This document shows positions 18,405 through 29,431 of a DNA stretch of 64,000 bases, one piece after another (position 1 is the first letter of the stretch; every line of letters starts with the position of its first letter). Below the pieces are notes generated by a model, which saw only the letters and a list, made by a program, of their open reading frames with translations, did not search any database and had not been told where the DNA came from. The stretch spans positions 868,001 through 932,000 of the forward strand of contig CACVBU010001138.1 in NCBI GenBank assembly GCA_902728285.1. Reading direction: 5' to 3'. The stretch comes from Clytia hemisphaerica. Taxonomy: Eukaryota > Cnidaria > Hydrozoa > Leptothecata > Clytiidae. A program made the position numbers and the translations under genes.

Positions 18405-20117
18405 CTCCATTTCTTCATCGCTTTCACCGTCAACATTTCTATCATATTCGACTTTCATAGCATTGATTTTGTTCGAAAGTTCTTCTTCATTGCACTTTGC
18501 TGTCTGCTTTTCCAAATACTCCGAGCAAACATTGTAATCAATCTCCTCCTCGAGTTTCACAAGTGCATTCGCTTCGACACCGTTCGGGTAATACCTGGGC
18601 ATTTTTTCGAGGAAAGCGGTCTCCAAGGTATAAAGCTCAAAAAGATGATTTTTATCAAAAAGTTCATCATACGATTTGTTCTTGTTAAATCTTTTAACAG
18701 CATTGGCGAATCTGCTACCAATAGAATAAGCACCAAATGAATATCTTGGGAAAACAACTTTGTCTGAGGGTGCAACGCCCAATCTTTTTTCGACCTTGGT
18801 CATATAAACACCAAGTTGGGTGGTGTAAAAACTGTAAGAGGCATACTGTTTTGCATTAATCTCTTCCAAGTGGGAACTGTTTCTAACCATCTTTGGCTCC
18901 ACTTTAGGATTTTTGGGAGCACGTTTGCCGCCTTTCTTGTTGTTGGTCTTTTGATTTTCCACAAACAATTGAAGCTCTTCGCCCAGACGTTTGTCCAATT
19001 TTTTGAATGCGTTTCTTCTGTCTTGAAGGGAATATGATTTTATGGCTCTAGTTTGGTCAAACTGTTTGTCCCAGGTCACCAAAAGCATGGAATAGTCCTC
19101 TTCAGTGACTTTTTGTGACTTTGGTACACCTTTGTGTTTGGTTTTACTCACAGTGTCGTCAGCATTTTTCACATCTTTCAACATCTTAAATTGATAATTT
19201 TTAGGTCCCACACATTGAAAGGAGACAATTAATCCTGGTAGGGGTGTTTCGTCTGTGTATAGACCCACGACCTTTTTGCGGCTTTCGTCGAAGTACGGCG
19301 CGTCTTTCTCATAGTGAGCTGCATCTATAATTCGACACATTTCGGGCGAGCAACAAAAGAAGGTTTCGATATGTCTTTTCATCTTGTCACTCCCAAGGCC
19401 AGACATTACACTTTCCTTTTCTTCTTCATTTCTGAATTCCAATTGACGTGTGATCAGATTGCGTCTCAACAACACAGTGCAAGTGGCTTGAAGAGCGACA
19501 GAATCAGTGTCGGTCATCATGAGTTTGAGTGACAACCCACCCATTCTACTCGGCAAACAATCGTTAACGAGTCTGAAAAACTCACCAATTCGAGCTTTCG
19601 CGTGAGAAAGTACTGCAATGGCGACATCGTTCTTGGATTTCATTACAATACTCGTTCTGGGACTTGAGACCATTCCGAAACACACACTTTGAATTCCTTC
19701 ATCTCCAGTGTTGAAAAGCACGACAGTTGTGTTTTTGTTAGATTTGCCTCGAAGTGCGTTTTGGACGACCTCGTCTCGCGTCTTGATGTTTTTCTTGTTG
19801 ATTGGTTTTTGGCTCTGAGGGATTTCCCAAAACTTTTTACCTCTCGCCTCGCATTCTTCTCGTTTTCTTTGAAGTTCAATTTCTTTGACGGCTTCGTCAA
19901 TTTCAAACATTGCCACGGTTTCGGATCTTGAAATCTTGGCTGACTCCACATACTTCATGAGTGTCTTCAGTTTCTTCTTCGTGACTCGAGTGCCAACTTC
20001 GTCTTGAGCATTCTCCAGTACGGTTTTCAAGGTGGAAATCTTTTCTCTGGCCATTTCGATCTGTCGGTCAAAGAGATCGTTGATTTTGTTCACCTTGTCC
20101 TCTTGGTTATCATGGGG
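18402..20117 (-). CDS. polB: Protein-primed DNA polymerase B, C-terminal part (motif C, thumb)
   Basis: This is the last of four blocks of one polymerase gene. Its frame enters from the previous block at the five-G run 20114-20118, so the apparent GTG start is not a true start. The first ~100 residues are a charged coiled-coil insert lying between polymerase motifs B and C. Motif C is TDTDS (residues 194-198 counting from the GTG at 20093), supplying two catalytic aspartates. After it come YFDESRKKVVG, a GPKNYQFK segment and a KHKGV segment, which match the conserved thumb pattern of Polinton polymerases (GLRPK-Y and KKAKGV). The C-terminus ends in acidic DGESDEEME. These motifs make the family assignment firm even though the gene is broken in this assembly. 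Confidence 0.85.
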   Translation of the reverse strand, partial: PHDNQEDKVNKINDLFDRQIEMAREKISTLKTVLENAQDEVGTRVTKKKLKTLMKYVESAKISRSETVAMFEIDEAVKEIELQRKREECEARGKKFWEIPQSQKPINKKNIKTRDEVVQNALRGKSNKNTTVVLFNTGDEGIQSVCFGMVSSPRTSIVMKSKNDVAIAVLSHAKARIGEFFRLVNDCLPSRMGGLSLKLMMTDTDSVALQATCTVLLRRNLITRQLEFRNEEEKESVMSGLGSDKMKRHIETFFCCSPEMCRIIDAAHYEKDAPYFDESRKKVVGLYTDETPLPGLIVSFQCVGPKNYQFKMLKDVKNADDTVSKTKHKGVPKSQKVTEEDYSMLLVTWDKQFDQTRAIKSYSLQDRRNAFKKLDKRLGEELQLFVENQKTNNKKGGKRAPKNPKVEPKMVRNSSHLEEINAKQYASYSFYTTQLGVYMTKVEKRLGVAPSDKVVFPRYSFGAYSIGSRFANAVKRFNKNKSYDELFDKNHLFELYTLETAFLEKMPRYYPNGVEANALVKLEEEIDYNVCSEYLEKQTAKCNEEELSNKINAMKVEYDRNVDGESDEEME

Positions 20118-21135
20118 GTTGTTTTATTAAAAAAACTGCCCTTTCTTGAAGTGTTTTGTTGGAGCATAACACCTCGCTAGCTCGTTCGAAGTGCTCGTAA
20201 CTGGTTTTGGCGCACAACAACAAATCGGTTCGCTTGTACTTCTCAACGGATCGACAGAACCATCCATAAAAGCCATTATTCATTAATTTATGAAACAAGC
20301 CCATAAATTCGCGGTTCAACTTCATATATCTCATTCGTTCGTCTTGGTTGAACTGGATATAAGATTCGCAAACACGTTGAGCCGTAAAGGTGAGCACGTT
20401 CAGGACCTTGGTGATTTTCCATCCATTTTTCAAAGCCATGTCAATGATTGCTGAGTGAGCCCAGTAGCAAAACATTGGTTTGGTACCAGACATGAGTTTC
20501 CTGTTGGTTGGAATGGATACATATTTCCCAGGTCTTCTGACGTATTCTTTTCGTTTGACCCTCAGCATTTTTTCTGTGTAATTGAAAACATTTGGAGTGT
20601 CTTTGCGTACGAGCAGATTAAACTCTTCCTCTCGTTGAATGTCGGCTTTGGAGCAGTATTCGTCATTCAGCTCGATGTTTACGCAAGCGTAAAAATCTAT
20701 AACGCGAGCCTTGCGATTCTTTTTCAAATCTTCTTTCTGCTTTTTCAAGATTTCCTCCAATGTTTGTGGTGTTGACGTATTTAACCATGCATAATTTCCA
20801 ACTGGCAATATCTGTTTTAAGGCTCTCCCATACTGATTATTCTCGTCGTAGTATATCAAGCATGATTGCAAGACGGCGATATACTGAGTAAAATCTTTCA
20901 CCGATTCTTGGTTGTCTGGCTGATAAGTGGTTTCTCGTGTCTTAAGATTTTCATAAAATCTGGTCAGCTCATCAGCTAATTCGATCAAATCGGATCTGCT
21001 GTCAGAACCAGATTCTCTAATCTCGTCTCGTAAGTCTTGTTGAATTTGCTTGAGCTTTTCTTTACATTCTTTGACTGTGCGATTGGTTTCTTCCTTGATA
21101 ACCCTCAACTCGTCCGAACCTCTCAAGACCTTTTT
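20110..21135 (-). CDS. polB: Protein-primed DNA polymerase B, palm part (motifs A and B)
   Basis: This is the third polymerase block, joined to its neighbours only by frame changes: the A/T run at 21131-21135 upstream and the G run at 20114-20118 downstream. Positions here count from a GTG just above this block. Residues 98-122 contain motif A, YYDENNQYG with a downstream LPVGNYAW, matching the Polinton D-NNLYG-AM-Q-LP-G-F-W pattern. Residues 288-296 contain motif B, K-LMN-N-G-FYG, where the usual NS is NG. The first ~85 residues are a charged helical insert (IKEETNRTVKECKEKLKQ) ahead of motif A. Catalytic residues in both motifs are kept, arguing against long decay. Confidence 0.85.
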   Translation of the reverse strand, partial: KKVLRGSDELRVIKEETNRTVKECKEKLKQIQQDLRDEIRESGSDSRSDLIELADELTRFYENLKTRETTYQPDNQESVKDFTQYIAVLQSCLIYYDENNQYGRALKQILPVGNYAWLNTSTPQTLEEILKKQKEDLKKNRKARVIDFYACVNIELNDEYCSKADIQREEEFNLLVRKDTPNVFNYTEKMLRVKRKEYVRRPGKYVSIPTNRKLMSGTKPMFCYWAHSAIIDMALKNGWKITKVLNVLTFTAQRVCESYIQFNQDERMRYMKLNREFMGLFHKLMNNGFYGWFCRSVEKYKRTDLLLCAKTSYEHFERASEVLCSNKTLQERAVFLIKQPP

Positions 21136-23299
21136 ACGAAAGGTGCACACTTTTCACAATCTGGAGAATATTGACACTCTTGAATGTGTGCGTTGAGTGG
21201 AGAGGCTATGCTAACTTGTTTTTTTACCATCGCAAATCCGGCTCGTTTCATATCTGCAATACAATTGAAAACTCTGCCGTTGGGAATGGTTTGCATGTTC
21301 AGATTCATCAATCGCTTGCACGCAATGTAGCTGTACTTGGCTGTGCTGGTGAAATTGGTGGGGTCCAGTCCTAAAGCCTCATACATGTCTTGGAACGTAT
21401 TTGACATTATGATAGCCAACAGCATTCCATCTTCCAATGTGTAGATATGAAGAAGATCAGACATGTTTTTACATTCGAAATAATCGTAAATGTTGCTCAT
21501 GTTAATATACTGTTCAGCTGTGATTTCCTTTTTACCCAACTTGTTTTGCATGAAAACCTCAATGTGTGGAAGTTTGTCGGACGGCTTGTGAACCCAATCT
21601 ATGTCATTCATGTCTTCATACGGGAAAATCAATTTTCCCTTGAAATTATTTTTGAAGAAATCCAAATCGAATGGTCTCCCTTCTCGTTCACGTCTTTCAA
21701 GAACATGTTTGAACCGTTTGCTGCGCTGGAAATAGGAGAGATGAAGTTCGAAGAGCTGCTCGATGTCTCGCTCGTTCATTTGACTGGCCATGGTTGCAAG
21801 AGACGACGCAAAGAAATTCATTGAATCCGAAAAGGTACCAAAAGGAGTCATTAATAGTTTGATTTTATGTTTGTTTCCATCGGGTGAAATGACTGACCAT
21901 TGGCGCTCTGTGTTTTTCCCTTTGTGAGCCATAACGTCTGGTGGAATCATCTTCAAAATGAAGTCCGAATCATAGTTGGTTAGATTGTGTACGAAAATGT
22001 GTGGAGTGGGAACACCTTTCGTATAGGTCACAATGTTGCAAGATTCATGAGCATGACCAATGGGATCCATTTCGGGAAAGTAGTGGTGATGGTGAACAAC
22101 AATTGAATCAAGATAGATGTTGATCATTCTTGCCAAATTGTATTCCCCAACAACTTGATCTTGAAAGAAGAACCGCAACTCGAACTCGAACTTTGGATAC
22201 ATTCTCACGAAGGCATGAAAAAGACGATGCTTTAACACCTCGACACGTTGTTTGAAAAAGTCAGCTTGAAGCTCTTCTTGACTGACTTCGCCGACACTTT
22301 TGAAGTTGTTTTTAACTTTGATTTCTCGAATTCTTTCGTAAATGGTTTCTGGGGTGTAGTTCTCTTGGCTGTAAGTTTCACCATCGAAGAGCAAGGAGAC
22401 CAAACGAAGAACATTTTCACCAAGTTGCTCATACTCGTTTTCATTCACGAACCAAAAAACGCGATTCTTCTTGTTAGACATGGGATCAAGTCTTGTTCGG
22501 TACTGTTTGCCTGTTTCCTCGTGTTCATCTTCAGCCGCACTGTTTTTCGAAAAGTAGCTCTTTACAGCGTCTTGGTTGGCAAATTCTCCAGCGTTTTTCT
22601 TCTGAAGAGTGATGGGAACGCAATCTTTGTCGAAAACCTTTATAAATTGTTCGAGTGTTGCGAGGCTCTCTACAAATTGGTAAAGGCAGTCAATAAGTTG
22701 TTCTCGATCGTTGGCAGTGTATGGTTCTGTAAAACGCCATTCATCCCACATGATGCTCAACACGAATTGGTCCGCATTGGAAATCTTGTAATCAGAAATT
22801 ACCTTCTCGTATGCACGGTCTTCAAGCATTTTAGCCATCTCAGCGTCGATGGCTTGGATCGATTCGAGGTCAGGATTTTTACTCAAATGTTCTTTCTTGT
22901 CACGATGGGCTGTAACCAAGAGCTCTTGTTTAAGTCGATTAATCTGTGAGAAAAACATCATGAGAAGCTTTTCTTTCACCTGCCACATATTTCGACCTCG
23001 CCAGATGTTCACATGCGGAGACTTTGGTTTGTGAACATCTTCATTTCCTTCAGAAGTGTTGACAGTTCTGGAAAGTCTGACAATCTCATCTCCAATCATC
23101 ATTTGGTAATCATCATCATCTTCAGAATCTTCGTAAACATCATCAGTGTCTTTGGCGTGTCCACAAATACCCTTATTATTTCCTTTACCGGCGGTAATCT
23201 TTGCGTCATAATAACTCTTTAGGTGTCTCAAATAGATAGGGTCCATCTTTTGATTGCAGATCACACAGTTTAAATATTTGCCGACGGTGACGGAATTTT
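21129..23299 (-). CDS. polB: Protein-primed DNA polymerase B, exonuclease II/III part (exon 2)
   Basis: This block begins at a 3' splice site (CATAG at 23304-23300) and runs to the A/T run at 21131-21135, where the frame breaks. Counted from the longer open frame, C18 and C21 start a zinc-binding region completed about 400 residues later (PIGHAHESCNIV), just before exonuclease II HNLTNYDSDF at 444-453. Exonuclease III-type FPYEDMNDIDW follows at 565-575. A YTLEDGMLLAIIMSNTF segment near 626-642 matches the Polinton pattern between exonuclease and palm. The ~370-residue block between the zinc halves, with acidic EDSEDDDDYQ and long helices, is an insertion absent from typical Polinton polymerases. 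Confidence 0.87.
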
Positions 23300-23478
23300 C
23301 TATGAAAAAAACAAACAAACAAGAAACACGTTAAAAGTCGATATTTTGGATATGACAGTTTTTATTTTTTTGAAAAAAAATAAAAACCTCCAAAATAATT
23401 TCCCTCAAAAAATGAAATTTTTCTGCTTTTTCAAAAAATTTAGGAAATTGAAACCCAAAGAAATCAAGAGTAACTAAC
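23300..23478 (-). other. Spliceosomal intron in the DNA polymerase gene
   Basis: On the minus strand the upstream exon ends ACAG followed by GTTAGT at 23478, and the intron ends CATAG at 23300. The interior is AT-rich with stops in all frames. Removing it joins both polymerase frames in phase 1 without a frame change. Its 179-bp length is typical of invertebrate introns. Confidence 0.75.
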
Positions 23479-24970
23479 CTGTCGTAATAGCAATTTTGTG
23501 TGGTAATGTTTCATCACCTTCTTTAGGCTTCTCGATAACGTAGAGAACCCCATCTTCGAATACTATGTCACACTTCGAAATCGTTGTGTCTTCAATAAAT
23601 TTGGATCGATCTCTCCAACTCATCTTCAAAGTTTTCTTGGCGCGTACCGCAACTTCTTTTTTGGTTGCTTCCATGATGATTTGGAAAAATTGCATGTAAA
23701 ACACACCAAACCGTTTGCTGGCTTCAGAGCGTCTTTTTGTCAAAAGAGCACTAGTGGCATTGAGTTCTTCCTTGGCTTGTTGCTTCATGGCTGGATTCTC
23801 ACTCTTCTCCATGTGCATGTTTATAATTCGTAACTTAAGTTCCATGAAAGCATTCATGGAAGTACGGAAGTATTCCAAAGATTGTGACAGATTGACAATG
23901 TCTTCAACTTCAACATGGCGTCTTATTGTAAATGGAATTGTCGTGTAATCCATCATTTCTTCGTCGTCCATCGAAGTGTCTTTGTAGAAAGTATAATCGT
24001 TGGAACGTTTTGGACGGACAATGACAGTTGCTACAACGGCACACAAAATCATTTTGGCTTCTTTTTGTGCATCAGACTTGTAGATAATCCCATCTTTTCC
24101 GATTCTCCTGGTAATATCTTTGCTAGCACAGGCTTCAGTATCGAAAGAAGCAACAATTGGACAAAGCAAGGTGCTGGCGAATTCTTTTGACTCGAAATGT
24201 TCGATGTGCGGGATTGTATTGAAAACCATTGAACTGACATGTCCACCAACACAGGACATGATATGGTTTTCAAATCGTTCTTTCTTTAAAAAACCAGTCA
24301 TGCAAGCATTACAGTTGTGCACAGTCTGCCATGACTTTGCGGCATATTTAACCCTTCGACTCTTGGCTGTTGAGACTTTCTCATCTCCATCCAAATAACC
24401 TCCAGTTAAGCAGGCGTTGGTGGTGTTTATAATATTGGCTAACTTGTCGGCACCTTTTTCGTAGAAAAAGCGTTCATCATTGTGGTAGATAAATTTTCCC
24501 ACATTGAGAACAGCAGCACAATGGAATTGGGTGCCTTCACCCTCTTCGGTAAGAACGATATTGAATGAAGTGTTGTGGTGTCGGGGTTTATTGATTTTGC
24601 TTTGTTGAACGATAATCACCGAAGATGTTAGTCGATTGACTGAAGTCACTTTGTCACCGCTGACCACTTTTGTATGAACTCGATCTTCGGCCATTAAATA
24701 AAGGTTAAACGAAATATTCACACCGTGATTATTTAGCTCAGCTTCAATTTGTGTAAGTTTGTCCGCGATATTATCTTCATCAATGGAAGGAAAGATATAA
24801 TCTTTTTCGAACATGCGATCTGGTAAACCTTCTACACCTATTGTGGATGGGCCCAGGCTTTTGATGATACGATAAGGATAGTCTAAAATACCAAGTTTGT
24901 CCAAGTCAACCTTATCAATGATCTCTCCTTTTTCGAAGCGAGATTTCTGATGTGTCTTGTAGACGAGCAT
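23479..24970 (-). CDS. polB: Protein-primed DNA polymerase B, N-terminal part (exonuclease I)
   Basis: This is the first coding block of a polymerase gene that replicates the element by protein priming. I use the ATG at 24970, although the frame is open to a 3' splice-like TTTTCAG near 25055, so a 5' exon may exist. Residues 220-240 hold a C-x2-C...H...C zinc finger, as in Polinton polymerases. Exonuclease I is FDTEA at 276-280 (D277, E279). Residues 1-215 could contain the terminal-protein region expected in this family, but no marker confirms it. After exonuclease I comes a ~170-residue helical insert. Together the four blocks make about 2100 residues, against roughly 1000-1400 in typical Polintons. 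The block ends at a GT splice donor. Confidence 0.87.
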
Positions 24971-25213
24971 GGCAACACACCCGACTATCGTTGAGATGAA
25001 ACAATTCTCATTAGATTTAAGGTTTGCAAATTTCGGTTCATCTGGATCGAGCTGAAAATTTATAAATAATGAGAATTATTACACCTTTTAGTCAATGGAA
25101 AAATAAGTAAAGTTTGGTATATATTCATGATTTCTTTTTTATAAAAAAATACTTATTAAAGGAAAAATAAGCAGCATAATAAAAGTTGCCTTTAAAGTAT
25201 TGTTTCAATGTCT
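24971..25213. promoter_or_regulatory. AT-rich gap between polymerase and upstream gene
   Basis: This 243-bp spacer holds a 3' splice-like TTTTCAG about 85 bases before the polymerase ATG on the minus strand, plus TATA-like runs (TATATAC near 25120). It probably contains the polymerase promoter or a 5' untranslated exon. I found no matching 5' splice site with compatible phase. Confidence 0.3.
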
Positions 25214-25219
25214 TTTATT
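25214..25219 (-). terminator. AATAAA containing the stop of the zinc-finger gene
   Basis: Read on the minus strand, the stop TAA lies inside the hexamer AATAAA (sequence CAATAAAAG). This is the third gene of the element in which stop and poly(A) signal overlap. Confidence 0.45.
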
Positions 25220-27698
25220 GCTTCGTACAAGAGCTGATTTTCTTTGCTTTTAAAAGTTGTAGTACCTTAAAGTCAATTATCTCATCGGCTTTAGTTTTGG
25301 CAAGTTTCTGACGTATGCTTTTAATCAACGAGGCGTCCATATCCTTTTGATCTCCGCTTGTCACCATTTTTACAGTACCATCCTTCATCTCGACCATTTT
25401 CACTCCTTCGTCTAGTTCTTCACACTCGTTATCAGGCTTGGTGATTTCACTTTCAGCTTCTTCATCTCCTCCTGATTCGATCTCACCGTCACGGAAATTC
25501 AAAGGAGCTCCTCCATCCTCTCCAGTCTCGTTTTCATCTTCAAAGTCTGGTTGGAAATGGATTTGTTCCCGGTTTTGTATTTTAGTATCACCGACTATTC
25601 GAGTAACTTGAGCGCTCGGCAATGTTTTATCAACCCGATTGTAAAACGAAGGTTGGTTAGTTTCTTCTTCCATTTCTTGGTCATCGATCTGTATAACAAA
25701 TAGAACATCATAGAACAAATGGTTAGATATTTAAAGGTAATTTTGCCAGGTTAAAAAACAAGTGTGAATGTCATATTGAAAACAGAATATCAAAAATTAC
25801 GGAAATATAACTTACCATTTCTCCATTAAGCTTTTCCATTTCTTGGCTATCGTCTTCACTTTCCATGCATTCATCTTCAGTGTCTAAATTTATGCTATCC
25901 ACTCTCTTTTTGATGGCTTCTGCTTTGGCTGCTTTCTTTAACTTATGTTTCTCAAAAAAAACTTTTTGAATTTCTTCTCCAGAAAATTTGATTGATGCTG
26001 GTTTTTTGACGGATTTTTTCGTTTTCTTTGTCGATGTAGCAAGAATCTTTTGCTGGGAACTCTCCCTTTTTCCCTTTACCAATGGTGATTTAACTTTCTT
26101 GAGTTTGGGTGTAGCCAGTTCTTCAGAATGTTGGTAATTTTTTTTGTTTTCATCGTCTTCTTTTTCCCACAGTTTTCTTTTCACTGCTCCAACACTTGTT
26201 TTGGGATTTGTTAAAAGTGACTTTTTAACAGGTGCGACTGGTTGTGCTGGAGGTATGGAAAATGACGCTTCATTACACTCAAAATCAGTTTCGTCTGAAG
26301 ATGAAGATGAAGTTACTGTTACTATTTTTGAAGGCTTTCTGATCGATGGAAAAGGTACGACCAATTCACCTTCTGATTTTTGCGAAACTGCTTGCTTGCG
26401 TTTTCGGTGGGTTGATGATTGTTGTTGATCCTGATTCTGTTTTGTCATTGAATTCATAATGGCGATTGTTTGTTTGGAAAATGTTTTTATGGTCTCCAAA
26501 TCGTCGTTGTTCAAAGTTGGGTAGGATTCCGAATTGATTTTCCTGGAGGTTGATGCGATATGCCCTTTCAACATCTTTTGAAGACGTTCTCGAGTCTTGG
26601 ACCTGTTTGCGTGATTTGACTGGATTTGTTCATAGCACATCTTGAATAGGACTTCGAATTTTTTGATATCAATCTTAAATTCATCTTCTGCCATGTCTCC
26701 TGTTTTGTATTCGTTTGAGTCTATTCTTCCCTTGACGAGTCTGGAAAGTGATGCAAACGAATTAATATCATAAAGTACACTAATATTAAAGTTTACAATG
26801 CGCCTGACAGTCCAGTTACTACCGACAACATTGAAAGTGTTAACAACTTTGGAATTTATGTTTCCTAGTCCGTCACTCAGGAGACGTTTAATATTAAGTA
26901 CATGACCAGAAACAAGAGCAGAATATTCTCTGGTGGTTCTGCGTTCCGAACAATCTTCAAAATATTCATTCGTAGTATTGAAACCGTCTTCATAAGCAAA
27001 GTCATCCATTTTCTCTACGCTTTTTGAAAATTCAACAGTTATTTCAAACAATATTTGACAGCTGTTCTGGGTTTTTGAAATTCCAGCAAAAAACGTTTTA
27101 AATAAAACTTTTGATAGCATCATGAAAACTTCTAAGGGTGAACCAATACCAACATAGATTTTCATTTTACGATTAAAGTCAAGTTCTATATTCTCTTTCT
27201 GTTCAATTTTGACTCGAGCACATTTTACATAATGTCGTTCTTCTTGAGAATAAAAGGTGGCAATGTTATTTGTCTCTTTTTCACTCAAAGTTTTCACATC
27301 ATTATTTATAAACGCGTTAAAGTAGTAGAGAAACCAAGCCACGGCAGAAGATCTGTTAATTCTTTCACTCTCAACAATCGTTTCAGAATTTACACTGTCA
27401 GCCTCGTCAAAATTCTCGTAAGCTTCAAACATGTGTCGTATTTTGTTCGAGTCAAGTTTCACCTTTTCTCTTTGTAAAGTGTATTTAGTAGCTTTTTGCT
27501 TTAAGACCTTCAAAAGCCTAAGCATGGTGTCAAATGTTTTAGCATCGACCTCTTTTTTACTATATCGTAACTTGACATACCTTTCAAGTGTCTGGTCGTT
27601 TCTTGGAATATTATGTTCCTCAATGAAATGTTTTTTTTAGTGTTTTCTCGGCTTTTGAATATCTCGCTGCAAAGCACACATTTTACTTCTTTTGTCAT
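25215..27698 (-). CDS. Two-exon viral gene with N-terminal zinc finger, unknown function
   Basis: Exon 1 runs from ATG 27698 to 25816 and exon 2 from 25688 to the stop at 25215, joined in phase 0. The start begins MTKEVKCVLC. The C-x2-C pair is followed, after a frame break at the eight-T run 27631-27638, by two histidines spaced like a C2H2 finger. Then come ~300 residues of probably globular helical sequence, a long basic/serine-rich linker (KKTKKSVKKPAS, RKRKQAV) and an acidic C-terminus with glutamate clusters. Finger, nuclear-localisation-like basic patches and acidic end suggest a nuclear regulator of viral transcription or replication; this is inference. It sits directly upstream of the polymerase. 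I recognise no family. Confidence 0.6.
25689..25815 (-). other. Spliceosomal intron in the zinc-finger gene
   Basis: Minus strand: exon ends GAAATG, then GTAAGT at 25815; the intron ends TTATACAG at 25689 before ATCGATGACC. It is 127 bp and phase 0, and both flanking frames are open across the junction, so splicing gives one protein of more than 700 residues. Confidence 0.75.
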
Positions 27699-27944
27699 TT
27701 TGAAAAATAACAATCAGATCAAAACCACCAATCGTTGTTGTACCTCCTTTTTTTCCCTTATTTCTAATCTATTGATATCTGAAAAATACAAATAAACATG
27801 TTTGATTAATAAACAAAATTGATTAAAGCACTAAAACGTGAGAAACAGTTTTTTATATACAAAGCCAGACGCGAATGTATTTTTTTCTTTTCTCCAAACA
27901 AATTAATTTTTACAAACATATTCATATATAAAACTACACCTAGA

Positions 27945-29431
27945 TTAACATAATTTATCCACAATAAAAATGTCAACGTTAAATAAAGGTTTGCAAATAT
28001 TGCTTTCATAATCGTTGAAGTGGTGAATAAAATATTCATGTCTTAAAAATAAAAAATTGGTATTACAGCTATTAAAATTATCTATATACTTTCCAAACAT
28101 TAATTCCTCTTCATCATAGTCAGGTGTGATGTCAATTATATGAAACTTCGCTTTATATTGCGTAACTTGTTTCACATAAGACTTTGCGCGCTTAGTTAGA
28201 AAAATGCCAAAAAAACTCTGCACCACGTTCAAGACACTCTTTTTAAAACAAAAATCCTTATCTGAAAGTGCGATGCAGGTAAACAAAATACTGTACGCCG
28301 CGTCCAAATCATTTCCAACTTCGCTGGCTACATGAAAAAACCGCGCATATACATAAACACTCAACTCATCAAAAATTTCTGAAATTAAACTTTCGCCGCA
28401 AAAAAAAAGATTTAAAAAACCATCAAGTTTAAAATTAACATACAAATCAATTAATAACCGTAAATAACAATTGGCAAGCAAAGACAAAACTCTACGCCCT
28501 TTGTTGCCCGAAGAATACTTATCAATACATAAAATTTCTAAACCATTCTCACATATCAATTTATCATCGTCACCCACGTCATTCTGATATAAATTGGAAT
28601 AATATTCTACACACACAAAGTTTTGCCCACTTGAAGAGTGAAGCAATCTCTTCTATTATTTGAAAAATCAAATGAATATAATAGTTGAAAATGCTTATTA
28701 TTAATCTGCAAAATACAAAGACTTTCCTGGCTTAATTGTAAACCAATATGAGTTTCCTTAGTGGTCGTTAAGGAAACAAAATCATAAATTTGAGGTTTTG
28801 AGATTACATTATAACATTTATCAATACCATACATATATTTGAAAATTCGAGTGGCACTGTCGTATTTTCCTCCTAAATTCCTTTCATTCATGATACTCAT
28901 TAAAGATTTATCTGTAACAACCAAACGGTGATTATCATGAACTGGAATCAAGCTCGAATAAAACAAAGTATTGAATATCGAAGGCTCGCATTCAAAATAC
29001 TGATCATTTGACAAACCAGTGTAGATATAATGACGATCTGAACGGTATCGTGAACTATCCAAAATCATTTCAAATTGCTCGTCCAAAGGAATTATAGAAT
29101 AGTGATTTTGCCAATGATAATCTTCCACCAAAAATATCAAATAAAAATTGCATTCGTTTTCTGCCTTGTCTAACCTCAGATTATGATCGTTTCTTCGGCT
29201 TTCCAAAAAGGTAAAAATATCATTTTGAATATAAGACAAATACGAACTGGCAAAAGTCCCCTTACCGTTTATCATCATAGAATCTTTTGAAAAATAGAGC
29301 GGTATGAGCATATTCGCGTTGTCATCAGAATCCCTATTTTCGAAAGTGAAAAAATTCGAAAGAATCAACTGCTCCAGAATTTCCTTATCGAGTTTGATCT
29401 TGTCAACGATATTCATTGTATCGAGGCACAT
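27945..29431 (-). pseudogene. Broken viral gene, ~500 codons; weak C48-protease resemblance
   Basis: Two frames (29431-28607 and 28646-27945) form one gene interrupted at a CA/TG dinucleotide run at 28610-28616. The first part contains EDYHWQNHYSIIPL followed by MILDSS, which resembles the HW...D arrangement of Ulp1/adenain-type cysteine proteases. A convincing Q...CG catalytic pair is not visible. The second part is Leu/Phe/Cys-rich and helical. Polintons normally carry a maturation protease of this type, and no better candidate is present, hence the suggestion. A TTTTTCAG 3' splice-like site lies at 29500, in frame with residues upstream of the chosen ATG, so a 5' exon may exist. An unrelated protein is equally possible. 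Confidence 0.4.

Noticed and set aside
21129..21150. Programmed -1 ribosomal frameshift in the polymerase
   Set aside because: No canonical X-XXY-YYZ slippery site or downstream pseudoknot is evident, and similar breaks occur at simple runs throughout the window, which makes an indel more likely.
22248..22949. 233-codon plus-strand ORF
   Set aside because: Antisense to the polymerase exonuclease region, which has strong motifs on the minus strand.
25080..25130. Short 5' coding exon of the polymerase starting at an ATG near 25130
   Set aside because: The only plausible donor (AAAAG/GTGTAA) joins out of phase with the following exon.
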